From NCBI GenBank assembly GCA_905250075.1, contig CAJNOP010000318.1, positions 160,725 through 224,724 of the forward strand: a DNA stretch of 64,000 nt, in the 5' to 3' direction. The stretch is from Rotaria sp. Silwood1 (Eukaryota; Rotifera; Eurotatoria; Philodinida; Philodinidae). A program made the translations under genes and the position numbers. The notes beneath the pieces were generated by a model. That model was not told the DNA's origin. It did no database searches and was given only the letters and a program-made list of their open reading frames with translations. Positions 1 to 17,661 of this stretch are shown one piece after another (within the stretch, counting starts at the first letter, position 1; each line of letters starts with the position of its first letter).

Positions 1-1048
1 GGAGATTTGAATACGATAACTTGAACAATAAGTTGACCATCGAATGATTTTCCATGTTTTTCTTCGAAATTATTTTTTTCGTACACATACTTAGAAATAA
101 TTTGAATAGAGATAATGATAAACTAATTTCAGCCATATGTAATAAAACTAGATGGATTTGTTGCAAATTCTTTAATAATAAAGATCAACGAATGTAAATT
201 GTTTTGATACTTTGTGATATTCATTTCTCAGATAGTCCTCTCAAATTTTAAGACAATCCTATGTAATACTTTGACATGTACTTATTCTCAGTTGTTTTAC
301 ATTAAAAGAAAATTAATAACAAACTAGTAATGTCTTAGATGAACTTAGGAAAAACATTTGCTTGATCACAACTGCCTTTTTCCTATGTTGTTGACTTGTC
401 CTTCTTCTCTTATTAACTAGATGACGACTTCTTGAAAAATTTATGATCAACAAGTAATAAAACATCCAATGCCATTGACGCAAATATTTGCAAAGAAATT
501 GATTGTGCCACTACTCGACAATGTTGATATATCGAATTCTTCAACATGTTAAGTTTCTATTCTTAGTTTATCATAATAGTCAAAATCGCTGTATATTATT
601 AGGATAAACAGAAACTTTCACGCTTGTACTACTACATTCTTTTTCGTCAGAACTTTCTGGATCAATACAGACGAGAAAATTGTTATTGAACTTTGTTTTT
701 TTTTGACAGACGCAATTGTTGAATCTACATGTAACATTTAGAAAATAAAAATATAATAATATATATGTCAAAGTTAATTTTAAGCGCCCTCTTTTATTGT
801 CTCATAAACTTTGATTGGTTGTCTTATAGTTGAAGACACATTTGATGGTGATGATGAATTAAAATAGTTAGCTCTTTGGTTGGTCGAGTTATGTTCTTGA
901 GTGAAGAGAACATATGATCTTTTGTTCTCTTTCCTCTTTTAGAGTGTTTGCGTAGGTTGACCATCTCTAACGAAATGTGAATATGTAGGTGTATGTTTAG
1001 TTTGTAGATGATGAGATGACTCGAGCAAAGACAAAATAAAAAAACACT
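1..1048. other. Intergenic DNA upstream of the Src-like gene
   Basis: AT-rich sequence with no open frame of coding character. The only ORF of note, about 63 codons on the minus strand near 580-771, is low-complexity and has no recognisable domain. The last few hundred bases presumably include the promoter and 5' leader of the kinase gene that follows, but I see no distinct element. Confidence 0.6.
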
Positions 1049-3762
<2,714 letters not shown>

Positions 3763-4302
3763 TTCAATAAAATAAAATTTCGAGTTTCTTTTTTTTGTTT
3801 TCTTATTTTCCTCGCTCAGGATATAATTTTCTTTCCACTACTTAGAATGATTGTTATTATGAAAAAAAAGCAAAATAAACAAGTGAATGTCCTCACAGAT
3901 ATTTTAGACTAATTGGATCAAAAATCCTTTTCCTTATTGTCTTTTCTAGTGCGCAATCTACCTCTAAGTATAGTCTTTATGATTTTTTTTTTTGTTTCTT
4001 TCGCCAGATATATTCATTCCTTAAATACGAAAAGCTTCTTTATGACAAAATTTATGTATGTGCTAATTTTCTTTGTTTCTCGTTCTTTCTTTTTTTTTTA
4101 TGAAATATTTCTTCACGTGTTGTCTTTTGTCTGTATGTGAATGTTAACGAAATAATGAACGGGAATGTATAAAATAAGTGAAATATTCTTTATGTTTATC
4201 GTTTATTAATTGTCATTTGTTTTTTTTTCAAAAACAATTAAAAAAAAACAAAATATTTAAATAAAATTTTGAAGAATATGTATATGTATGTTTTGTTTTC
4301 AG
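3763..4302. other. Short spacer between the two kinase genes
   Basis: It holds the 3' UTR of the Src-like gene, with overlapping AATAAA signals at 3766-3776, and the leader of the next gene. The bases just before the next ATG read TTTTCAG, so the start codon probably follows a 5' UTR intron acceptor. T-rich ORFs here look spurious. Confidence 0.6.
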
Positions 4303-7024
<2,722 letters not shown>

Positions 7025-10000
7025 TAATAAGAAAAAAATCAAAGAGATTTCCTTTTATTAAAGAACAGTCGTTTCTTTTTTCTTTTTTTTTATTGTACAA
7101 CGAATTATATACAAACATAATACGTCCAAACCCGTTGTTATCTCTTTTTTTTTTTTTTTCTTCAAATGAATGTATTCGAATCTTGTACATAGATAGAACA
7201 TACAAAATAAAGCAAATAACTTTCATTAGTTCTATGAAATGATACATATGTCTAGAAAAAGAAAACAACAATTTTTCTTTTTTATTATACGTCTTAATCT
7301 ATCCAAAAAAAAAAAAAACAAGATACAAAAGATTTATGAGATGAATGATGAATTCTTATAATAATAGTAAACATGATCCTACAAATGTTGATCGTGAGAT
7401 TGATTGATTTAAACAAATATTGTGTTTTATGAAAATAAGAATAGGATATTTTTACTCTCTTTCTTTGTTTATTAATCAATGAAAAAGCTTTCAATATTCA
7501 TTTAAATTGAAGTAAATCTATGATAAAATTCAAAACTCATGGCTAGATTGAAAGTCATCCGGAAAGCGTAATCAAAAGTCGTAGCGATCTGTGTGTTGAA
7601 ATCAGAAAATCAAGTTAGACAATGTCCTGAAAAAAATCAGGAATATCAATAAAATCAGGATATTGTAAAGCCTATTCTATTATCTAGGCACAAGTCTACA
7701 TATAATTGGATAGAAGAATGATGCGTTTATAATATTTGCTTTTCTAACACTTACTCACGCTACACTAATTTCCCAATGACATTGCTTAAAAAGAAAATGA
7801 CGCTTGTTCCATGAGTGATAATCCTCAGTTAGTTTCTCTTTTGTTTAACTATTTTTTTGTGGGTAAGTAAGTATCGTGATGATATGAGATAACATAACTA
7901 GACATTGGACATTTTCCGTGTTAGTAAAAGACTCATTTGTTTTAGAATAGAATCATTTTCATGAAAAATATCTCAAAAAACGGACCGAATCTCTATCGTT
8001 CATTGGAAAAGACTTTCATTTAATTTTTATCTGTAGGGAGGTATAACCTAAAATTTGACTAATAAAAAGCTGAGAAGGAGTAGAGCGAAAATTTTAATCA
8101 GACATATTTTGTGCGATGAAATTTCAAGTTTTCAATGTATTTTTGCATGCTAATTCTGAAAACTACGTTTTTTTTTCTAATAAAAACCAATTTTTGATAA
8201 TTAAAACCTAGAAATACTACTCGTTTTTTTGAGATATTTTACACAGAAGTGACTTCGTTCTAAAACTAAAGGTTTTTTTACTAACACTTGAAAGTCCAGA
8301 TTTTGAATCACAAGTTTTCATATCATAACACCATCCACGACACAAAAAAATTTACAGTAAGTATATGTACCATTTTCTTTAATCATGTTCTGTGAATTCT
8401 TGATCACCATAGAGACTTTCTCTCTTCAGAACTTCAAATCATGGTTATATGTATCATCATTTTTTCTCTGCATCTTTTAAAACTATTTTGATAGACTGTA
8501 TGAAACTACAATGATGATAAAAAATTCATTTTTTAACAATGAATCATTGTGATATGATAGGTTAAATAATACAATAAATATAAATCACAATATAATATTT
8601 GCTGAAGTTGATTCTTTTTCTAAAGTATGGATTTTGTTTGCAAAGACAAAACTTGTCCAAGTTCTGTTGTAGTAATCTAATGTTGTAGGGCGGTCAAAAC
8701 AAAAACAAATAGTAAAAACCAATTAGCGAAGGAAAATATAACCGTCATCTCTTTTCTCAAAAACAAAAACAAAAACAACATATTATATATTAGATGTAAC
8801 TGTAGACATCACCCTCACTCTTTTGCTTTGCGTCAATATCTTCCAACGTTCGCGTCACTTCAAATCAATTTTTTTAAAAATTATCGTGAAATTCTATTCA
8901 ACAAATATTGTCTCTTTTATTTCAGAAACTTAAATATAGTTTTAGTAAACTACTACATATAACTTTCAGAATTGTCATATTCCCTAGGAAGACAAAGAGA
9001 GACTTGTTGTGGGCAAGTTGACATGTTCTGATCAAAAGAAGCAAGCAGTATGGTTTTCAAAAATTATGTTTTATTTTCTTGTGTTAGTTTACGCTGTTCC
9101 ATTTCTTTAATCGAAGTACTTCATTTTTTAAAAAGTACAATCAAAACTGTGTTACTTGAGTTAAACTTATCTTATAGATGTTTGTTTTGGAGATCAACTT
9201 TAGGCTTGAATCGTTGTTTGAAGAGAAAAGTTAGATTTGTCTATAAAGGTTGAGTGAGAAAATTCAAAGTTCGGAGTGTGGCAATCAGAGGATGGATAAA
9301 TGATTTTCTTTTTCTCGCTTTATATATATATATAGATATCTCACATATTCATCTTTGATAAATCAAATAGATGTAAAATACTAACATATGATATTTCTTG
9401 CTAGAGAACTGTACAAACTTCAGTCAAAAAAAGGAAAATGAATATTTTTTGAAATTGTAGCGGCTGTATCAAACCAGTAGGGAAATTTCTCGACCGGTTA
9501 CAACCGTTGGCTAATCTCTATTTCTGTTATCGAGAACCTTATAAGTGAATTAGGAGAAAGTCTGATTTTAATATAAGTGTTCTAGAAAAGACAAGCGTAA
9601 AAATGTGTAGATTGGTGACTGGCTGAGCTGCATTAGTCTAGTATTTCTTGACTGACTACAACTCTACTGCATAATGCATTACAGTCTTTACAAGTGTTTC
9701 TAATGGAATTTTAGAAAAATCTAGAAAAGTTTCATTACTTTTAAATATTGATGTCATATATCCTAAAGATAAGAAGATATAATACATCCATTTTTAGTTT
9801 TATAGAAGGGTGAATGACATCATCATATGTCAATAGTATATTAAAAACGCTAATACATTTAGCAATTATGGCAATCAAACTTGAAATCTAGTCAACCTAG
9901 TGATGCGGGCATATTTTTCATACTTCTTTAACATGTGTATGGAAATTTTCTATTTTTTGATTGGTCACGAGACATGTGCCGAATGTGTTGAGTGTCGATT

Positions 10001-10108
10001 TGACTACGTCATGCCTAATTCATACGGTATATTAAGGTAAAAAATATAGAAAGAGTTTCAGGTTGATGGCCAATGAGCCAAGCATTATGACTATTTTATT
10101 GAACTTTC

Positions 10109-10116
10109 GGTGTATT
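10109..10116. repeat. 8-bp target-site duplication, left copy
   Basis: GGTGTATT immediately left of the palindromic element, repeated exactly at 10406-10413. An 8-bp duplication is the hAT-superfamily signature. Confidence 0.8.
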
Positions 10117-10405
10117 CAGTGACGCAGCCAAGATTTTTCTGTATGCTGGATCTCAGCTTCAGAGCATAGGACCTAGATGAAATTTATGGAGAATGATATT
10201 GGACTCCAATAATGAGTCTTTATGAAAAAAGTTTTACGATTGAAGTTTACAAAAAAAAATATTTTTTTTTCGCAAACTCCAATCGCAAAAATTTTTTCAT
10301 AAAGACTCATTATTGGAGTCCAATATCATTCTCCATAAGTTTCATCTAGGTCCCGTCCTCTGAAGCTGAGACTCAGCTTACCGAAAAATTCTGGTTGCGT
10401 CACTG
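10117..10405. mobile_element. hAT-like foldback MITE, 289 bp
   Basis: The whole element is an imperfect palindrome. Left end CAGTGACGCAGCCA pairs with right end TGGTTGCGTCACTG, and the two ~143-bp arms match almost throughout by eye, including the block ATGATATTGGACTCCAATAA. The centre is an A-run/T-run near 10250-10268. Flanks carry the 8-bp direct repeat GGTGTATT, which could be read as 10 bp because CA is shared with the terminus. CAGTG termini with 8-bp duplications are typical of hAT elements. It encodes nothing, so it is non-autonomous and would need a hAT transposase from elsewhere. Confidence 0.88.
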
Positions 10406-10413
10406 GGTGTATT
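10406..10413. repeat. 8-bp target-site duplication, right copy
   Basis: Exact repeat of GGTGTATT at 10109-10116, directly after the CACTG end of the element. Confidence 0.8.
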
Positions 10414-13400
10414 CATAAATACTGAGCGTAGTATAAAGAATGATATCGTCAATATTTTGTTAATATTTAAGTCAGTTCTTATCGTAGCTACTTGAGCTTA
10501 GTCTTAAAAGATTTCCTATTCAATAATCGACAAAACCATATGAAAAGAGTATGTAGAACATTTAATTATAAAAGTGAAAGAAGCCAGTCCTACTATGCTT
10601 AAAAAGACATCACTTTTCATCAGATATTTTTTTCCAGTTTCTATTTTTTTCGACATTATTCAGTTGAATAGAGGATATCCAAACACTCCATTCTGTAGCA
10701 TTGACGATACTGTATCAGATAAGAAAAAGTTGAAACGCTTTTCATAGCAAGCATTCAATATTAGAACCTTTTCGCTTTTCTCTTATGTCCAATTTCCTAT
10801 GATTTGCTAATAAGATCTATTGTAAAAATATATTAAAATATGACATTTTGTTGTAATTTTCTGCCAAAGCAAAGAAATGTTTTCTCAATCATTCTTATTC
10901 TACCCAAACACCGTACTGATCGCCCTTTTTTAGCACCCGCTGTAGCAAAAGAAAATGGTGCATAGTTCACACTTGATTCTGAAAGAAAGATATATCTAGA
11001 ATCTGAGTATCTAATCTTAATGAATTGCTTTGCGTTGTGTGAGAAAAAGCACATCGGAAAACATAGAAAAAATCAAATTGCAAACGCTTCGGGTGTTATT
11101 TTGCAGAAGCAGAGAGATAATTAATCTTCTCAAATCATGCATAGGAAAGTAATGCCTTGAGCTGCCATCTAGTACTGATCGTCTACGATTTCACCGTTAA
11201 AAGCTACGCGTACTGTATTCATATGGTTTTTATGAAATATTGAACGAGAAATCTTTTGAAACTAAGCTCAAGTCTCTGTGATGAAATCTGACCGAAATAA
11301 TACCAAAATACTAACGATATCATTCTTTATGTCGCATCCGATATAGATACAGATTACTGGATAAATATGGATATATTTTAAAGTATGTACATAATTGATC
11401 CTCTAAATAAATGAATAAATACCAGTGCATACCGTTGAATATTTGCATAGATTTTCATCGAGGTCTAGGAAGACTATCACATTTTTATTCATTAGTGGTA
11501 TGTCTGAAGGTTAGTTTCAGTTGACTTGATCTCAATCAATTAAAGATTACATGGATGGTAGCGTCACTCAGGATCTCGATAAAATAAAAGACTTGCGCAT
11601 TAAAAAAAGGACATCTCCCATGTAGTTTGTCAGAACGCTGCGATATATGATATTTTTGTCATTTGAAGCCATATTAATATTTGTTATTCAACCTCTATAG
11701 ACGGATGATGGATAGATAAAGAAAAAAATACGAAAATATTATAATATAATAGAGAGGCGACATATTACTTGAGTGCTTATTATGGATATAAATATGTGTT
11801 AACCGTCGAGCTTATCAACAATATTTTTCGTTATTCTTTTTGTTTTTCTTTGTTCTTTTCTAATAAATCGAAAAATATTCATTGAATAATGATCAAGATG
11901 AGCAAATGAGTAAATTATGATGACCAATATTATTATTTTTAAATTAATTCTTTAATTGTCAGTATATAAAATCAATTATGTGAATACGGGTACTGAAAAG
12001 TCCATACAGACTTCACTATAAATGAGGTGACTATGTGCGAAAAAAGAAAACACATCAGTTTCTTCTTTGTTGTAGCTGAACACATGCCAATATATTGTTA
12101 CCTGTAACTCTTTCTGAAGAAAAAGAAAAACTTTAATTCACAATGGATTTAACAAGCCATTATTCAAACATACGTCTATTACGTTTATCGACTTATTATA
12201 TCAAGTCTTCATTTTTTTTTCCCCATGAAACAAATACAATGACATGTCAGTATTAAATAATATGTTGATGAAATACAGGTTTTTGTCTATCTTGTCATTT
12301 AAGCTCTCTATCATCGAGTCAACAGAGTATAATCAACAAGAAACCAAATTATATATTTGACTTTTATTTCTCTACAGTAGTACACAAATAGCAACATTGT
12401 TTTTGTCGCTATATTGATATTATTCTAAATTATGCGTTAAAGCAAGTGTTTTTTTTCTTTCTCATTATGTATGGTATAAAAAAGCTAACATATAAATTAT
12501 AAATTCACATCGTTTATATTCATAATTTTTACTGATGAGAATTATATCATGATTGAAAAGAAAATATATGGTAGAATTTTATGTATTGCATGACCAAAAA
12601 AAACAGAGAAACCAAATCAAAACATTTAATGAATTCAGAAAAATTACAAGTTAATCTTTGAGGCGAATAAATGTTTGTTTATTCATATGAAAAGATAAGC
12701 TGAGTTTATTTAGTAGCATGGATAATAAGTGTATGAAGCATAGAATAACAAAGCTTATTAACAGATATTTATATCATGACGACACCTAAGAATCAATAGA
12801 AGAAAAATTATAGTGATTTTATTAATTATATTTGACTATCATGCGAATATCTGAACAGCAAATCAGCTACTTTTCATAAAAATGTATAAGTAATATTTTA
12901 ATTTTTCATTAAATCAAAAGTTTCTTATTCTACGCCTGACATAATATATTCATAAGTCAAATTCAGTAACCATTATTAACGTAAGTATGTATTTATATAA
13001 CGGAAGTGTTGTTGCATTGCCTAGGCATACAATTTATAGATGAGAATATGTTAACATGAATTTGACGTGCGAATTCATTTCCGAATGGTTTAATGAGTTT
13101 TTTTCTAGATGAGTATCTTTTTCTTATTTCTATTTATTGTTATATTGATAAAACATCAAAAAGAAAGAGTTTGTCTTTCCATAGTGAAAAGTTTTTTTTT
13201 CTAGTACTAGAATAACTGTACCACATCTTGATCATTAATTCTTATCTTCATATATAATTACGAGTCTTCTACGTTACTTATATGTCTGTCAAACAATCCT
13301 CAGTAAAGTATATTAATACGTATACCAAATAAACCAGATTAGTGTCGATGATAGGTTTAAAAATGAGTAGAGCTAGTTCGAGGCAATTGACTTCAGATGA

Positions 13401-15591
13401 ACGTAAATATTGTTTTTTTCTAAGAGAATTAACGAAAAATTTTCGGTTATACTGAACAAAAACAACAGGTTTTTCTCCATTTTGAAGATGTCATGCCTTC
13501 AATATTTCCCTCGAGCGGATCATTCTCGCATATGAACTCTTTTTTTTTTGCAATATGCACGAATTAATAATGCTATCTATCGATTAGAGTTGCTTTCCAC
13601 TAAATTAAAAATAAAAACGAAAGCTTTTTACTTATAATATTATTTTTCTTAGTGGATCATTTTAAGGATAAGCTTTTCTACATATTGATATCAATCGTAT
13701 TCTTTCAAAAAAAAAAAAAAAAAAGATCGTAATTGACCAATAGAAACTCAATGAAACTTTATTATCTACATTAAGGTATTAAAAATAAATATTAATATTT
13801 AAAATGAGATAAATCTTGTTAATATAATTAACTCAGTATAAAAGAGATTGCATGTTTATTCTCAAGAAGACGATCACATAAAACAACTCTTTTTTTTTTT
13901 TTTCGCAATGCAGATTAACAAGTACAATTGTGTTTTTTTTTCGCTTGTATTGATCATGTTAGTCGGATAGATGCGTTCATCATTATGTCCTCATTATTTA
14001 TCAAAGCCATTCGACATTTTAATAAACAAAGTTATATGACAAAATAAATTTTTATTTCATTAGTCAAATTGTATTAATATCGTTCTTTTTTTTTTTTCAT
14101 TCTTGATAATATTCAACTATCAGCGGGGCTATAATAGAATATAAAATTCTTTATTCTCATTTCTTGCAATGTTTCCGACTGTGTAGGTCTTCACATATAT
14201 ATATATATATGTGAAATATGTAGATTATGTCTCATTCTTTACAAACGCGAATATTGTATTGTGCTCATAACGACTATAAACTTTTTGTATGATAATTATG
14301 AATTACCTGGATTTTTATCGGTCTTTTTCCTTTTCTTTTCTTAGAAAAACTCTCATTTCTTTTTTTGTTTTGCTTTTCGCTTATTCTCAAAAGAAATATG
14401 AAAAAAAAAGTACATTTTTATTGTATTTACATGATATAATTTTCTAAGGATTTTTCTCATTAGACTTTGCAAGTTTCAATATCATTATATCAAAATAAAA
14501 AAACAACATTGATGCCTCATCGAGTTAATATAAACTTTCGCAAATGTTTCCTTTTTTTTTTTCTATTAACTCTCTTATTTTATTCAGGTTTATACTTCAA
14601 TAAGTAAGTAATACAATTCGTTATCAATTGTTGCTGTTAGACAAATACACGAAGGTGCATCAATAATTAGATATTTTGATAGAAAAATACTTATTCTCAA
14701 TATCATTCACATTGAATACGATATGTGTTATTTTTCACTTTTTCATTTATTTCTTTTTTCGTTTACATATTTCGAATGTATAATCTGAACTTCTTAGAAA
14801 TATAGTATTCTATTTTTTTTGTTTTTATACAGATAAAGAGAACGACAAAAAAATTATTTGCGTAGTTGTTTTCTAGTATAAAAATACTGTTATCAGTAGA
14901 ATAACATATGTTTCATGAATAATTGATGTATTGAAATAGGATCTTAAAAAAATATCCAACTCTATTCTATCAATTAACTCAATTTTATATAAATACAAAC
15001 GCTAAATATTTTTTACTCATTAAGATCAAATAAATAACTTGACTGTTCTTTTGTCAGTATTTTGTTTTTTTTTCAGATTTCTTTTAAGTAAATGACTTAT
15101 TACAAAGTATATTGTTTAAGCTGATTTTCCAACGTTTTTTTTTGTTAAAGCTAATGAGTACATGCTTATGCTATAAATTAAATTCTATTATAAAATTAAG
15201 GTTTTATTCATTATAGTTTTTTGTTGTATCAAGTCGTTTATTTTGAATAAGACAATCTCATATGTGTGTAGGCGAACATCTCTGATCTTTCTTTTGAGCT
15301 GTAGTATTTCTTGAAGAAATGTCAAAAAAGAAAAAGAAAAGAAAGAAAAAGAAGAATCTTTGTAAAAATCACTGGACCATCATTTCCTTTTTCTTGATTC
15401 TAAGAAGAAAAAAAAAAAATGCGTGTTATAATAAATCGGCTGACAAAAGAGGTATTTATTCCTTGTATAATGATGCTAACATCTTGTACTATTGACGTGT
15501 GTCATTTAGACATTCTACTCGATTATAAATGATCTATTTATTGTCTAATAGAAACTGCCATTTTCTTTTTGAGATTTAAAAAAAAAAAAAA

Positions 15592-17661
15592 ATGTCCAAT
15601 CAAAGCAATAATATTACTAGTATATCAAAATTCGTCGCTTTTGAACAATATATGTCAATATATGGACCATTTGTATTGACATCTCTAGGAATAATTGGTA
15701 ATATTCTTTCAATATTAATATTTTTATCTCCTCGATATCGTCGTCAATCATCACATTTTTATCTTCTATCTCTTGCTATATCTGATCTTTGTTTTCTTTG
15801 TATAAATCTTATTGAAGATACATTTCGTAATCATAATGAATTATATCAATCACGTATAAATATTCTTGATCATAGTTCACCTATTATTTGTATATTTGTT
15901 CAATATGCAAGAAATACAACACGTTTATTATCATCATGGATAGTTGTTTCATTTACAATTGAACGTCTTCTTGTTGTATATTATCCATTAAAACGAGTTA
16001 TTATATGTCGACGTAAAATAGCACGTTTAGTTGTTCTCTCTTTATTTATTATGAGTCTTTTAATTAATATAAATGTTCCATTTCATTATGGAATAATTAA
16101 TTTATCAAATCATTTTGAAATTGAAGAAACAATCTGTGATATATTACCACAATATCGTTCAATTTATATGAGATTTGCTATAAGTGCAATGGTTACAGTT
16201 TATTTATTACCTATGTGTATTATAAGTCTTGTTAATATGCTAATTTGTTCTAAACTTTGGAGAAAAAGTTTATTAACAGAAAAAGATGAAAATCATGAAA
16301 TATTTAAACAAAGGTAAAGATCTTTTCTTTTTCATATGTTTTGTTTGGTTTACTAAAATCTTTTTTTTGTTTTGTTTTTGATTAATTAGACAGAAAATAA
16401 ACAATTCTCGTCGCTTAGGTAGTTTATTAGGTTCATTTTCACGTTCGCATCTATCAAAAACTCCATCAAATGCTATAAACCGTGTTCAACAATGTCAAAC
16501 ACTACGATTATCTGCATTAAATAAATGTCAATCAATCGGATCATTGATAACATCTGATGCTAATACAACACAGGTGAATATTATTTAAATGTTAGTTAAC
16601 AATATTCTACGGAAAAAAAAACCCCTCATGAACACATTTTCACTTTCGATATGAACTTTATAGATAGAATTTTTATTGTTGAAGTGTACTGGATACAAAA
16701 GAAAAAAAAAATGTTTGATTACAAATTTTTCCTGAATGTCAAACTTAGAATATAGCGATGTAGAGTAATGTTGTTTTTATTCTTTGAAATCCGTATTATT
16801 GAATAAGTGGGAAATAAAGGTCAAAAGGAATTGCTTATTTTGTGTGTTAAGCTAATGTTAATGTTGTTTGTATCATATTTATGTTTATATATATGTATGT
16901 ATGGTAAAACGATTTTATAATTACCCCATAAGAATCATTTGGAAGATGTATTTCGTTTGATAATTTAAGTTACGTAATGATTAATATATAAGCAAGATAT
17001 TGACCTAGTCTAGTGTTTTCACAAAATAGTTTATATACAAAAAAAAAGTACAGATGAAATGTATCAAATCTTAGAATGTAAACTATTTCCGACAGGAGAT
17101 TATATTTTTACTATTAATGTATTCTTTTTTTTTGAATAGGTTAATAGTAATTTTTGGCCTGATAGAGGACAAAATCATTCTAATTCTCATTCAATTTTAA
17201 ATCCATCATTTACATATACAACACATATGAAACAATCTCCAACATGTGTTAAAAATTATATACAATCTCGAGCAAATCGTGTTACAGTAACACTTTTACT
17301 TGTATCATGTTCATTTTTATTATTAAATTCTCCATATTGTATTGTATGGCTTGCTAATTATGTTCATGGATTTCGTATTGCAGCATTAAAATCAATAAAA
17401 GAACTAACAGAATTATTTATGTTAACTAATTTTTGTATAAATTTTTTATTATATTGTGCAAGTGGAAAAGTATTTCGAAATGAATTAATGTATATACTTC
17501 GATGTCAATGGAAAGAATTATATAATAGAAATGAAGGAGATCGTCGAGGAAGTTATAAATCTCGTCCACAATATAATATACAATTACAAGAATCACAAAT
17601 AAAACGTCGTACAACAAATGGTGTTGTTAAAAAACAAAATTATTATCCATTTAAAAATTAA
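15592..17661 (+). CDS. Rhodopsin-class GPCR, probably a peptide receptor, 3 exons, 475 aa
   Basis: Seven-transmembrane receptor in the plasma membrane. Exons: 15592-16313, 16390-16573, 17140-17661. N-terminal glycosylation sites (NNIT) precede TM1 with the conserved GN at 36-37. TM2 has SLAISDL (Asp65). Cys100 and Cys182 are placed for the TM3-ECL2 disulphide. The DRY motif is ERL at 124-126, followed by YYPLKR. Intracellular loop 3 is long (about 110 residues) and Ser/Thr/Asn-rich, and is interrupted by both introns. TM6 (SFLLLNSPY) and TM7 (about 391-410) are in exon 3. The usual NPxxY is NFLLY (403-407), with Pro replaced by Phe. The overall style resembles the FMRFamide/neuropeptide receptors expanded in spiralians; the ligand cannot be told. 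AATAAA lies at 17787-17792. Confidence 0.85.

Larger units (their letters stand above)
7025..15591. other. 8.6-kb gene-free region
   Basis: It begins with the 3' UTR of the NDR kinase (AATAAA at 7206-7211). The rest is AT-rich with many poly-T and poly-A runs, short TA microsatellites near 9322 and 14200, and one clear mobile element at 10117-10405. The few ORFs of 60-95 codons have low complexity or no coding character. The last kilobase precedes the GPCR gene and may hold its promoter; no specific element is visible. Confidence 0.6.

Noticed and set aside
9050-9253. 67-codon ORF in the large gene-free region
   Set aside because: No recognised motif, no supporting splice or poly(A) signals.
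14198-14219. CACATATATATATATATGTG palindrome
   Set aside because: A TA microsatellite is self-complementary by nature, so it is not evidence of a functional hairpin.
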